Shown: positions 54,212-62,202, counted from the first letter of the stretch. The stretch is 64,000 nt of DNA from DATFVJ01 sp963820395 (GCA_963820395.1 CAWGAE010000006.1:1-64000); one strand, 5' to 3'. The notes: a model not told the origin generated them from the sequence alone. Numbers and translations: made by a program.

Positions 54212-54778
54212 ATGCCTGACCTCATCAATGGGCCGGACAAGGATCCGATCGAGATCCTCCCTGTCGTGGTGCTGTCCCAGACGTTTCCGGCCAGACCCTC
54301 CTCGATCCCCGACATCAGGGATTACGTGCGAAAGTGCCTCGCCGAGTCGCCCCTCACCGAGGAGGGCAACCGCGAGGTTGGCGCGACCGTCTTCCGTGCG
54401 TTGCTCGCCGCGGCGGGCCCGACCGGGTCGATACAGGTCTCGTTCCGCATCTACCCAGATCACGTCGAGGTTGACGTGCTCCATTCGGACGTGCGGCTCA
54501 CCGGCGAGCCCGGGCACGCGGCGCGGCCAGTACCTGCCCCCCAGCCCGCCGCCCCGGGCCAGCAGGCGGGCCAGCAGGCCGATGGCGAGGGTGCGGCGCC
54601 GTTCGCTGAGTGGATGTCGAGCACGCTGCGCAGGGAGGGCCTCACCCACGAGGCGGCGGCGCGCCAGCTGGGGGTGTCGGTCAAGACGGTCGGCCGATGG
54701 GTCGGGGGTGAGACCGAGCCGCGGATGCGCGATCTGCGTCGTATCCAGGAACTATTCGGCGAACTGCCATTTCCTTAG
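54212..54778 (+). CDS. Predicted transcriptional regulator: XRE-type HTH with an ATPase-like N-terminal segment
   Basis: A 188-residue protein. The N-terminal 90 residues (SSIPDIRDYVRKCLAESPLT, VGATVFRALLAAAGPTGSIQ, VSFRIYPDHVEVDVLHSD) recall the start of anti-sigma-factor-like kinases. No N-box or G-boxes are visible, so ATP binding is doubtful. After a Pro/Gln/Ala linker, residues about 130-185 form an HTH: EGLTHEAAARQLGVSVKTVG then RWVGGETEPRMRDLRRIQEL. Divergent from hhyS and first in the maturation operon, it is the best candidate for local control of hydrogenase expression. That is an inference. Confidence 0.65.
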   Translation: MPDLINGPDKDPIEILPVVVLSQTFPARPSSIPDIRDYVRKCLAESPLTEEGNREVGATVFRALLAAAGPTGSIQVSFRIYPDHVEVDVLHSDVRLTGEPGHAARPVPAPQPAAPGQQAGQQADGEGAAPFAEWMSSTLRREGLTHEAAARQLGVSVKTVGRWVGGETEPRMRDLRRIQELFGELPFP

Positions 54779-54820
54779 CGGCGTGCGTGGCCGCACCGGG
54801 GTGGGCGCGGCAACGCCGCC

Positions 54821-54860
54821 GCCGCGGGCAGCTGGACAGTGCCGCGGGCAGCTGGACAGT
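54821..54860. repeat. Perfect 20-bp tandem repeat, two copies
   Basis: GCCGCGGGCAGCTGGACAGT occurs at 54821-54840 and 54841-54860, between the HTH gene and the YceI gene. Its length is not a multiple of three, consistent with non-coding DNA. Confidence 0.9.
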
Positions 54861-54917
54861 ACTGACCAGGTGGGTCACCCCTGGACGCCTTCCCACAAGT
54901 GTCCTAACGTGCTCAAC

Positions 54918-55481
54918 ATGGTGGTGCCACCAGGCCGTTACCGTCTCGGCCCCGACACGGGCCGGATCCTGCTGCGCACATACCGTGCCGGGCTCGTCGC
55001 GCAGGCCGGGCATGACCTCACCATCGAAGCAACGATCTGGAACGGCGATCTCACGATTGGCGATCAGGGCATCCCGACCGCGCTCAAGGTGCGGGTTGAC
55101 ATAAATTCACTGGCGGTGCGCGAAGGCACGGGTGGTATCAGGCCGCTGACCGACCGGGACCGCCGCGAGATCGCGCACACCGCGCGGCGGGTACTCGCCA
55201 GCGACCGGCATACCGAGGCCGTGTACACCGCGTCCGGATTCGAGCCCAAGGACGGCGGCGGGGTGGTCGAAGGGACGTTCACGCTGATGGGCAATTCGCA
55301 TCCACTGCGGCTGGAGGTGACCGAGACCGGGCCGGAGAGGTACGGTGCCACGACGACCGTAGTGCAGTCCGCATACGGAATCCGGCCCTACACAGCCTTT
55401 TTCGGCGCGCTCAAGGTGCGCGACGCGGTCGATGTCGAAGTCGAGGTCGACATGTCAGCGGCGAAAAAGGATCAGGAATGA
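54918..55481 (+). CDS. YceI-family lipid-binding-like protein
   Basis: A 187-residue protein from ATG 54918. The fold is a lipocalin-like barrel: PPGRYRLGPDTGRILLRTYR, GLVAQAGHDLTIEATIWNGD, SLAVREGTGGIRPLTDRDRR, YTASGFEPKDGGGVVEGTFT, LMGNSHPLRLEVTETGPERY. YceI proteins bind isoprenoid or quinone-like molecules. No signal peptide is seen, so it is probably cytoplasmic. In a hydrogenase locus it could handle menaquinone or protect a hydrophobic surface, but this is a guess from context. Close packing with the following SIS gene supports co-transcription. Confidence 0.8.
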   Translation: MVVPPGRYRLGPDTGRILLRTYRAGLVAQAGHDLTIEATIWNGDLTIGDQGIPTALKVRVDINSLAVREGTGGIRPLTDRDRREIAHTARRVLASDRHTEAVYTASGFEPKDGGGVVEGTFTLMGNSHPLRLEVTETGPERYGATTTVVQSAYGIRPYTAFFGALKVRDAVDVEVEVDMSAAKKDQE

Positions 55482-55510
55482 GATTGCATTGAGAATGAGA
55501 TTGCACTGAG
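55477..55510. repeat. 17-bp tandem repeat spanning the YceI stop
   Basis: AATGAGATTGCATTGAG (55477-55493) and AATGAGATTGCACTGAG (55494-55510) differ at one base. The first contains the YceI stop codon and the second ends just before GTG 55514, contributing TGAGGAA as ribosome-binding site. Confidence 0.85.
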
Positions 55511-55513
55511 GAA

Positions 55514-56143
55514 GTGACCGAAATGGTGGGGTCATCGAGGGGCGGCGACCGGGCGGCCACGTTGTTCGAGCGGCGGATCGCCCCGGCGGCCGACCTCGCT
55601 CAGCAGGCCCCTTCCGTTGCGGCGGCCTGCCACGCCATGGCAGTGCGGTTTCACCGGGGAGGCAAGCTGGTGGTGTTCGGCGTAGGCGGGGGAAGCGCCG
55701 ACGCGCAGCACGTCGCGGTGGAATTCGTGCACCCCGTCATCGTCGGCAAGCGCGCCCTCCCCGCCATCTCATTGACCGCCGATGTCGCGACAGTCACCGG
55801 AATAGGCGCCCGCGACGGTGTGGCCGAGATTTTCGCCCATCAAATTCGCTTCCTGGCCGAACCGGAGGACATCGGGCTGGGCATATCTGCCGACGGGAAC
55901 TGCGAGAGCGTCCTGCGCGGCCTGACCGCGGCGCACGAACGCGGCATGCTGACGGTCGCGCTCGTCGGCGGGGATGGCGGCGTGATCGGGGCCAGTCCAT
56001 GCGTAGATCACCCGCTGGTAGCCAGATCTTCGGATCCGCGCGTCGTTAAGGAGGTGCATGTGACCACCTACCATGTCCTGTGGGAGTTGGTGCACGTGTT
56101 CTTCGAGCAGCCAGGTGTCCTCGCGCCTGGGGTGGTCGCGTGA
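55514..56143 (+). CDS. SIS-domain protein (GmhA-like), catalytic residues kept
   Basis: A 209-residue protein from GTG 55514. LVVFGVGGGSADAQHVAVEF matches the GmhA signature with the conserved Gln-His and Glu. DIGLGISADGNCESVLRGL and KEVHVTTYHVLWELVHVFF match the second Ser-rich loop and the paired-His end. It could isomerise a phosphosugar, but no heptose genes are nearby in this operon. Similar genes recur in actinobacterial hydrogenase loci with unknown role. Its stop overlaps the HypC-like start (GTGA). Confidence 0.8.
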   Translation: MTEMVGSSRGGDRAATLFERRIAPAADLAQQAPSVAAACHAMAVRFHRGGKLVVFGVGGGSADAQHVAVEFVHPVIVGKRALPAISLTADVATVTGIGARDGVAEIFAHQIRFLAEPEDIGLGISADGNCESVLRGLTAAHERGMLTVALVGGDGGVIGASPCVDHPLVARSSDPRVVKEVHVTTYHVLWELVHVFFEQPGVLAPGVVA

Positions 56144-56388
56144 CCACTGAACGCACGCATCCACCATGTACACCGCGCCCGGCAGCGCCCGAATGCCATG
56201 ACGCCGTGTGTGTGACCTGCTCGGACACTGCTGTCGCGGTGACGATCGCGCGGCTGCTTGACGACCAGCTCGCGGTGGTTGACACCGGTTCGGGCGAGGA
56301 GGAGGTGAGCGTCGCTCTGGTGTCCGCGGCAGTCGGCGACACGATCCTCGTGCATGCCGGCGAGGCGATCGCAGTCGTGGGGAGGTGA
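56140..56388 (+). CDS. HypC/HupF-like protein lacking the N-terminal Cys
   Basis: An 82-residue protein from GTG 56140. The beta-barrel part, VAVTIARLLDDQLAVVDTGS, EVSVALVSAAVGDTILVHAG and EAIAVVGR, is HypC-like. True HypC begins Met-Cys, with the Cys binding the Fe(CN)2CO unit. Here the N-terminus is MTTERTHPPCTPRP and other Cys lie at CHDAVCVTC. It may be a specialised chaperone or may act with the two SIS proteins that flank and overlap it. A proper HypC is encoded at 58033. Confidence 0.7.
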   Translation: MTTERTHPPCTPRPAAPECHDAVCVTCSDTAVAVTIARLLDDQLAVVDTGSGEEEVSVALVSAAVGDTILVHAGEAIAVVGR

Positions 56389-56398
56389 CGGCCAGACC

Positions 56399-57220
56399 AT
56401 GCAGGACCCCACAGCGGGAACCGGCGGGATCGAGTCGCTCTACCCGTTCCTCTACTCCGGCAGCAGCGATCTCGATGGCGTTCTCGAGGAGGTACGCCGC
56501 TCGACGGTGGCCAAGACAGAAGAGATCATCGAGCTGCGGGCCTCGGTTTGCGCACGCGACGGCGACCGGCTGCTTTCCTGCGCGCGGGACATGGCTGACC
56601 GGTTCGCCACGGGCGGGCGGCTGTTCGCGTTCGGCAACGGTGGCAGCGCCACCGACGCGCAGCAGGTCGCGACTCTGTTCCTCAGCCCGGGTGGAGGCGC
56701 GCGGCCGTTGCCCGCGTTCGGGCTGGCGGGCGACAGCGCGGTGCTGACGGCGCTGTGCAACGACATCGGCCCCGAGGTGGTCTTCGCACGGCAGATCGCC
56801 GCGTTCGCAAGGAGGGGTGACATCGCTGTCGGCCTTTCCACCAGCGGCAATTCTGAGAATCTGCTCCGCGCATTTGACGAGGCCAGCAGGCGGAGCCTGC
56901 TGACCGTCGGCATCGCCGGCTACGACGGCGGCAAGATGGCCGAACTCGGCAGCCTCGATTACCTGTTCGTTGTGCCATCCGCGTCGGTCCACCGCATCCA
57001 GGAGGCGCAGACCACGATCTACCACGTGATGTGGGAGCTCACGCTCGCCGTTCTCGACGGCACTGCGTTTGACAGCACCACTCCTGTCGGCACCGCTCCT
57101 GACAGCACCACTCCTGTCGGCACCGCTCCTGACAGCACCACTCCTGTCGGCACCGCTCCTGACAGCACCACTCCTGTCGGCACCGCTCCTGATAGCACTG
57201 CTCCTGACGGCGGTGGGTGA
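56399..57220 (+). CDS. Second SIS-domain protein, altered catalytic residues, repeat tail
   Basis: A 273-residue protein from ATG 56399, with GGGGAGGTGA upstream. LFAFGNGGSATDAQQVATLF has Gln-Gln where the paralogue has Gln-His and lacks the following Glu. IQEAQTTIYHVMWELTLAVL keeps only one of the two late His. DIAVGLSTSGNSENLLRAFD is intact. It may therefore be a non-catalytic partner of the first SIS protein. The tail is a ten-residue repeat (DSTTPVGTAP) four times, from 30-bp units at 57071-57190. Confidence 0.8.
   Translation: MQDPTAGTGGIESLYPFLYSGSSDLDGVLEEVRRSTVAKTEEIIELRASVCARDGDRLLSCARDMADRFATGGRLFAFGNGGSATDAQQVATLFLSPGGGARPLPAFGLAGDSAVLTALCNDIGPEVVFARQIAAFARRGDIAVGLSTSGNSENLLRAFDEASRRSLLTVGIAGYDGGKMAELGSLDYLFVVPSASVHRIQEAQTTIYHVMWELTLAVLDGTAFDSTTPVGTAPDSTTPVGTAPDSTTPVGTAPDSTTPVGTAPDSTAPDGGG
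57071..57190. repeat. 30-bp tandem repeat, four exact copies, in coding sequence
   Basis: Unit GACAGCACCACTCCTGTCGG plus ten more bases, four copies and a decayed fifth. It encodes the disordered tail of the second SIS protein. The exactness suggests recent expansion. Confidence 0.95.
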
Positions 57221-57236
57221 CGAGGTGAGTCACCGC

Positions 57237-57812
57237 ATGCTGATCGCGGGTGTCGGCAACATCTTCCTCGGGGACGATGGGTTCGGCACGGAGGTGGCCA
57301 GGCGCCTGGCGCGGGCCGGATTGCCGGCCTTCGTGCGGGTCACCGATTATGGGATCAGCGGCGTGCACCTGGCCTATGACATGGCCGACGGGTACGACAC
57401 CACAATCCTGGTGGACGCCGCGGCGCGCGGCGGCGAGCCGGGGACCCTGTATGTGATCGAACCAGATCAGGGCTCGCCGGCCAGTACGGCCGGGCCCGTC
57501 GGCCCGAGCTCAGCCGATACGGCAGGCGGCCGCCTCTTCGACGCTCACGGTATGCAGCCCGACGTGGTGTTCGGGCTGGTCGAGATGCTTGGCGCCAAGC
57601 GAGGCCGGGTCCTTGTTGTCGGCTGCGAGCCGGCCAGCATCGAGCACGGGATCGGGCTGAGTGCGCCGGTCGCGGCAGCCGTGGACGAGGCGGTAAGGAT
57701 CGTGACCGGGCTAGTGGGGGACGCCGCGAGCGCCGCCAACCCAGACGCCTCCGGCGCCGCCGACGCAAACGGCGCCAGCACCGCGGGCGCCACCCATGGC
57801 CGTGTCCAATGA
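57237..57812 (+). CDS. Hydrogenase maturation protease (HyaD/HybD family)
   Basis: A 191-residue protein. MLIAGVGNIFLGDDGFGTEV carries the first metal-binding Asp/Glu. DYGISGVHLAYDMADGYDTT and ILVDAAARGGEPGTLYVIEP supply the Asp, and DAHGMQPDVVFGLVEMLGA the late His. ATG 57237 has GAGGTGA eight bases upstream. GTG 57225 is possible. It should cut the HhyL tail after His566 once nickel is in place. The C-terminal 25 residues are Ala/Gly-rich and disordered. Confidence 0.88.
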   Translation: MLIAGVGNIFLGDDGFGTEVARRLARAGLPAFVRVTDYGISGVHLAYDMADGYDTTILVDAAARGGEPGTLYVIEPDQGSPASTAGPVGPSSADTAGGRLFDAHGMQPDVVFGLVEMLGAKRGRVLVVGCEPASIEHGIGLSAPVAAAVDEAVRIVTGLVGDAASAANPDASGAADANGASTAGATHGRVQ

Positions 57813-58032
57813 CTGCCGGCCCCGCTCACTGCCGACTGCGCCGGCCCCACGCTACACCGCCGGCCCCGCTACACCGCCGGGCCGGTCTGGGCGGGCGGGC
57901 CCTGCTGCGCAGCCGTTCGGGATCATTGGGTGGCACCAGTCGCCGCACAGTTCCCGGCCGTTACGGCGGCCACGTGGGCAAACAGAATCCAGCCAACGAA
58001 GGCATCAAGCAGAGCAAGGGAGAGGTGTTCGC

Positions 58033-58305
58033 ATGTGCCTCGGCATACCAGGTGAGGTGATCGAGTTCCTCCCCGATCAGCCCGACCTGGCCAGGGTGAA
58101 CGTCAGCGGGGTGCGGCGCGTGATCAACGTCGGCCTGCTCTGCGACGAGCTGCCGAAGCCCGGCGAGTGGGTGCTCATCCACGTCGGCTTCGCGCTTTCG
58201 AAGATCGACGAGGACGAGGCCAAGTCAGCGCTCGACTTCCTCGAATCGATCGGTCAGGCGTACGCGGATGAGCTCGCCGCGCTGCAAGAATCCCGGATCG
58301 AATAG
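58033..58305 (+). CDS. hypC: Hydrogenase assembly chaperone HypC
   Basis: A 90-residue protein from ATG 58033 (GAGAGGTG upstream). It begins MCLGIPGEVIEFLPDQPDLA with the essential Cys2 exposed after Met removal, then RVNVSGVRRVINVGLLCDEL and GEWVLIHVGFALSKIDEDEA. With HypD it carries the Fe(CN)2CO group and delivers it to apo-HhyL. Thirteen bases before hypD. Confidence 0.93.
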   Translation: MCLGIPGEVIEFLPDQPDLARVNVSGVRRVINVGLLCDELPKPGEWVLIHVGFALSKIDEDEAKSALDFLESIGQAYADELAALQESRIE

Positions 58306-58317
58306 GAGCTGACAGGC

Positions 58318-59445
58318 ATGCGGTTCGTCGACGAGTTCCGTGACGCTGAGAAGGCCCATGCGCTGGCCGCAAAGATCGCGGGCCTATGCGAGCCAGGGCG
58401 CCGGTACAAGCTGATGGAGGTGTGCGGCGGGCACACCCATACGATCTACAAACACGGTCTTGAGGACTATCTGCCCGAGACCGTCACCCTCGTGCATGGC
58501 CCCGGCTGCCCGGTCTGCGTCATCCCGATGGGGCGAATCGACGACGCCATGCACCTGGCCGCGCAAGACGACGTCATCATGACCTCGTTCGGCGACATGA
58601 TGCGGGTACCGGGCAGCAACGGTTCCTTCTTCGACGCGAAGGCGCAGGGCACCGACATCCGGATGGTGTACTCGCCGCTGGACTCGCTGAAGATCGCCCG
58701 CCAGAACCCCGACCGGCGCGTCGTGTTCATGGCGATCGGTTTCGAGACGACAGCGCCGTCCACGGCCATGACAGTGCTTCGCGCCGCCGCCGAAGGGCTG
58801 AAGAACTTCTCCGTCTTCTGCAACCATGTCACGATCATCCCCGCGATCAAGGCGATTCTCGACTCCCCCGACCTTAGGCTCGATGGCTTCATCGGCCCTG
58901 GCCACGTGTCGACCGTCATCGGCTGCCGCCCATACGAGTTCATCGCCAGGGACTACGGCAAACCGGTGGTCGTGGCGGGCTTCGAGCCGCTGGACATCCT
59001 GCAGTCGATCTACATGCTGATGTTGCAGCTTGCCGAGGGCCGGTCCGCCGTTGAGAACCAGTACGCCAGGGTGGTGCCGTGGGACGGAAACCAGACGGCG
59101 CTGAAGGCGATCGGCTCGGTGATGGAACTGCGGCCGTACTTCGAGTGGCGCGGGCTTGGCTTCATCTCCCATTCCGCGCTGCGGATGCGCGACGCCTACG
59201 CCGCTTTCGACGCGGAGGACCTCTTCCAGGTCCCGGGTGTGCGGGTGGCCGATCCAAAGGCATGCCAGTGCGGCGAAGTGCTCAAGGGCGTGCTCAAGCC
59301 ATGGGAATGCAAGGTGTTCGGTACGGCGTGCACACCCGAGACGCCGATCGGCACTTGCATGGTCTCCCCCGAGGGCGCATGCGCGGCTTACTACAACTTC
59401 GGCCGGCTGCGCCGTCAGCGGGTCCAGGAGGTGACGATCTCGTGA
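58318..59445 (+). CDS. hypD: Hydrogenase formation protein HypD
   Basis: A 375-residue scaffold. MEVCGGHTHTIYKHGL, LVHGPGCPVCVIPMGRID and IGFETTAPSTAMTVLRAA give the conserved Cys and His of the assembly site. The C-terminal 4Fe-4S set is ACQCGEVLKGVLKPWECKVF, GTACTPETPIGTCMVS and GACAAYYNFG. The Fe(CN)2CO unit is built here on HypC-HypD. The stop overlaps a GTG (59442) that is probably the original hypE start. Confidence 0.95.
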   Translation: MRFVDEFRDAEKAHALAAKIAGLCEPGRRYKLMEVCGGHTHTIYKHGLEDYLPETVTLVHGPGCPVCVIPMGRIDDAMHLAAQDDVIMTSFGDMMRVPGSNGSFFDAKAQGTDIRMVYSPLDSLKIARQNPDRRVVFMAIGFETTAPSTAMTVLRAAAEGLKNFSVFCNHVTIIPAIKAILDSPDLRLDGFIGPGHVSTVIGCRPYEFIARDYGKPVVVAGFEPLDILQSIYMLMLQLAEGRSAVENQYARVVPWDGNQTALKAIGSVMELRPYFEWRGLGFISHSALRMRDAYAAFDAEDLFQVPGVRVADPKACQCGEVLKGVLKPWECKVFGTACTPETPIGTCMVSPEGACAAYYNFGRLRRQRVQEVTIS

Positions 59446-59728
59446 CCGGCCACAGCGGCGCGCCCGCCAGCCCCGGCACCGCCGCAGGACCAGGCACCGC
59501 CGCAGGACCAGGCAGCGCCGCAGGACCAGGCAGCGCCGCAGGACCAGGCAGCGCTACCGGTCCGCGCGATTTCGCCGGGACGAGCGCGTCAGGCGTGCCC
59601 GGTGCCGAGGTCGGCCAGCCGCAGGCCGCTGGCTGGGTGGAAGACGCCCTGCGCGACCACCACGAGCACGGCAGCTCCGCCCCGCCCGCGGCCAGGGCGC
59701 CTACACCGCGCCAGACCGCGAGCAGCAG
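59442..59728 (+). other. N-terminal extension of HypE, frameshifted, with 18-bp repeats
   Basis: From GTG 59442 (overlapping the hypD stop) the frame reads TGHSGAPASPGTAAGPGTAA, then more Gly-Pro-Ala units and GWVEDALRDHHEHG. The HypE-like continuation RGQGAYTAPDREQQVLDRID is in another frame, so there is a shift near 59688. Five 18-bp units lie at 59475-59564. Either HypE now starts further in, or the shift is an error. Confidence 0.6.
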
Positions 59729-60781
59729 GTGCTCGACCGTATCGATCGCGCGCGCCGCCGCCGCCCGAGGGTCAAGGAAGAGCGGATCACGATGTCGCAC
59801 GGGTCGGGCGGCAAGGCGACCCGGACGCTGGTCGAGGCGATCTTCCTAGATGCGTTCCGCAACCCGCTGCTCGAGCCGCTCGAGGATGCCGCGCAACTCA
59901 CCATGGACGGGGCCAGGCTGGCGTTCACCACTGATTCCTACGTCGTCTCGCCGCTGTTCTTCCCCGGCGGGGACATCGGCGACCTCGCGGTCAACGGAAC
60001 CGTCAACGACCTCGCCGTGGCCGGCGCGACTCCCCTGTACCTGTCGGCCGGCTTCATTCTCGAGGAGGGTTTCCCCGTCGCCGACCTCAGCCGGATCGTC
60101 GCGTCCATGACCGCCGCGGCAGGCCGGGCCGGCGTAGAAGTCGTCACCGGCGACACCAAGGTCGTGCAGAAGGGCAAGGCGGACGGCTGCTACATCAACA
60201 CCGCCGGAGTCGGGCTGGTCGGCCAGCACGTGCACCTGGGGGTAGCCAATGCCCGGCCAGGTGACGCGGTGATCGTGTCCGGGCCCATCGGCGACCACGG
60301 TGTCACGATCATGCTCGCCCGCGGCGAACTGGATATCGAAGCCGACATCTGCTCGGACACCGCTCCGCTGGGCGGGCTCGTCGCAGACCTGCTCGCCGCC
60401 ACATCCGGCGTTCGTGCGCTGCGTGACGCCACCCGGGGCGGCGTCGCCACGATCCTCAACGAGGTAGCGAGCGCCGCCCGGGTCAGCGTGGTCGTCAGCG
60501 AGGACGACATCCCGGTACGCACCGAGGTACGCGGCGCGTCCGAACTGCTCGGGATCGACCCGCTCTATGTCGCGTGCGAAGGGCGGCTTGTCGCCATCGT
60601 GGATGGCGGCGAAGCGGAGCGGGCGCTCGCCGCGATGCGGGCTCACCCGCTTGGCCAGCAGGCCGCGATCATCGGCACCGTCGCGGCGGACCCACCGGGC
60701 ATCGTGCTGCTGAAGACTACTTTCGGTGGCACGCGGATCGTCGACCTGCTGGTCGGTGACCCGCTACCGCGTATCTGCTGA
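59729..60781 (+). CDS. hypE: Hydrogenase maturation protein HypE (carbamoyl dehydratase), core
   Basis: A 350-residue ATP-dependent enzyme if started at GTG 59729. ITMSHGSGGKATRTLVEAIF, FTTDSYVVSPLFFPGGDIGD, GTVNDLAVAGATPLYLSAG, VTGDTKVVQKGKAD and RDATRGGVATILNEVASA are the HypE/PurM-fold blocks. The C-terminus is PRIC, whose last Cys becomes thiocyanate and donates cyanide to iron. The core is complete. The usual partner HypF, which carbamoylates this Cys, is not in the window. An N-terminal extension upstream is frameshifted. Confidence 0.92.
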   Translation: MLDRIDRARRRRPRVKEERITMSHGSGGKATRTLVEAIFLDAFRNPLLEPLEDAAQLTMDGARLAFTTDSYVVSPLFFPGGDIGDLAVNGTVNDLAVAGATPLYLSAGFILEEGFPVADLSRIVASMTAAAGRAGVEVVTGDTKVVQKGKADGCYINTAGVGLVGQHVHLGVANARPGDAVIVSGPIGDHGVTIMLARGELDIEADICSDTAPLGGLVADLLAATSGVRALRDATRGGVATILNEVASAARVSVVVSEDDIPVRTEVRGASELLGIDPLYVACEGRLVAIVDGGEAERALAAMRAHPLGQQAAIIGTVAADPPGIVLLKTTFGGTRIVDLLVGDPLPRIC

Positions 60782-60797
60782 GGCGGCTGGGCACCCG

Positions 60798-61127
60798 GTG
60801 CACGAGCTTGCGATCACCCAGAGCGTCGTGGACGCGGTAGTGGAGCGGATTCCCGACGCGACGATCACTTGCGTCCGCCTGGACATCGGCGCGCTTTCCG
60901 GCGTCGTCCCCGATTCGGTGCGGTTCTGCTTCGACCTGGTGACGGAGGGGACCAATCTGGAGAGCGCCCGCCTGGAGATAACCGAGCAGGCCGGGCGGTG
61001 CCAGTGCCACAAGTGCGGCGAGGAATTCGAACCGGATGGTCTGATCGCGGTATGCGCGTGCGGCAGCGCCGACGTGACGGTCATCGCCGGCGAGCAGTTG
61101 CGGATCGCGTCCGTAGAGGTGGGCTGA
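60798..61127 (+). CDS. hypA: Hydrogenase nickel-insertion protein HypA
   Basis: A 109-residue protein from GTG 60798. It begins MHELAITQSVVDAVVERIPD, with His2 for nickel. The zinc ribbon is CQCHKCGEEFEPDG and VCACGSADVTV. It passes nickel to HhyL together with HypB, encoded three bases downstream. The open frame extends upstream into hypE but is not conserved. Confidence 0.92.
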   Translation: MHELAITQSVVDAVVERIPDATITCVRLDIGALSGVVPDSVRFCFDLVTEGTNLESARLEITEQAGRCQCHKCGEEFEPDGLIAVCACGSADVTVIAGEQLRIASVEVG

Positions 61128-61129
61128 AC

Positions 61130-62068
61130 ATGTGCGGCACGTGTGGCTGCGGCGAGAGCGCCAGAATGCGGGTACTCGGCGGTGACGGCAGGGACGATCG
61201 GGACGACGCGGCCGATACGAGGAGCGACGGGGCCTGGAACGACAGCGTCCATAGGCACGACAGGGTCTATAGGCACGACAGGGCCTATGGGGACGACATA
61301 GACCAGGGCCACCTGCGGGGCCATCGTCACAGTGAGGACCACAGCCGCGGCCAGGACGATGGCCACGGCCAGGACCCCAGCCATGGCGGCGGCGCACAGG
61401 GGGACAGCGCAGGCCGCGGCCGCACGGTCATGCTGCAGCAGAAGATACTGGCGAAGAACGACAGGCTCGCCGAACGCAACCGCCAGTGGCTGCGGGACCG
61501 GCACATCGTGGCGGTCAACCTGATGAGCTCGCCGGGCGCCGGCAAGACGACCCTGCTCGAGCGCACGGCACGGGCACTGACGGCTGAGCTGACGCTGTCG
61601 GTCATCGAAGGCGACCAGGAGACAGCCCTGGATGCCCAGCGCATCGAGGCGGCAGGCTGCCGGGTCGTGCAGATCAACACCGGCGCCGGATGCCATCTCG
61701 ACGCCAGCATGGTCGCCGCAGGGCTGCAGGCGCTCGATCCACCGCCGGGTTCGGTGGTCATCGTCGAGAACGTCGGCAACCTTGTCTGTCCCGCGTTGTT
61801 CGATCTCGGCGAGAAAAGCAAGGTCGTGATCACCTCGGTGACCGAGGGTGCCGACAAGCCGGCGAAGTATCCGCAGATGTTCGCGGCGGCGGATCTGATC
61901 CTGCTGAACAAGACTGACCTGCTGCCCTACGTGGACTTCGACGCCAGCCGCCATGCCGCGGATCTGGCCAGGATCAGCCCGTACGCCCGGGTGCTGCCGC
62001 TCTCTGCGACGACCGGGGACGGCGTAGCGGCGTGGCACGACTGGCTCCGCCGTAACGTGAGCGGTTAG
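61130..62068 (+). CDS. hypB: Hydrogenase nickel GTPase HypB
   Basis: A 312-residue protein from ATG 61130. It starts MCGTCGCGESARM, the high-affinity nickel motif. A His/Asp-rich stretch of about 80 residues follows (RHDRVYRHDRAYGDD, GHRHSEDHSRGQDDGHGQ), built partly from three 18-bp units at 61241-61294, and probably stores nickel. The GTPase domain has NLMSSPGAGKTTLLE (P-loop), IEGDQETALDAQRIEAAGC, GAGCHLDASMV, VENVGNLVCPALFDLGEKSK and LLNKTDLLPYVDFD. Last gene of the maturation operon. Confidence 0.93.
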   Translation: MCGTCGCGESARMRVLGGDGRDDRDDAADTRSDGAWNDSVHRHDRVYRHDRAYGDDIDQGHLRGHRHSEDHSRGQDDGHGQDPSHGGGAQGDSAGRGRTVMLQQKILAKNDRLAERNRQWLRDRHIVAVNLMSSPGAGKTTLLERTARALTAELTLSVIEGDQETALDAQRIEAAGCRVVQINTGAGCHLDASMVAAGLQALDPPPGSVVIVENVGNLVCPALFDLGEKSKVVITSVTEGADKPAKYPQMFAAADLILLNKTDLLPYVDFDASRHAADLARISPYARVLPLSATTGDGVAAWHDWLRRNVSG

Positions 62069-62202
62069 ACACGCTACGGGGTGGTTAGGCTCGCACGGGC
62101 ACACCCTGTCAAGCGGCCGTCTGACCTTTCATTTCCCGGTGACTTACCGGTACGGGCTTCGACAGCCACGCAGAAGCATTCACCACCGCTCAGTTCACCG
62201 GC
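62069..62202. other. Convergent intergenic spacer
   Basis: 134 bases between the ends of hypB and the HAF-repeat gene. A terminator would be expected, but no strong stem with a T-run is apparent. Confidence 0.4.

Noticed and set aside
57071..57190. Regular 30-bp repeats as a possible CRISPR array
   Set aside because: The units are adjacent without unique spacers, lie inside a gene and keep the codon frame. No cas genes are present.
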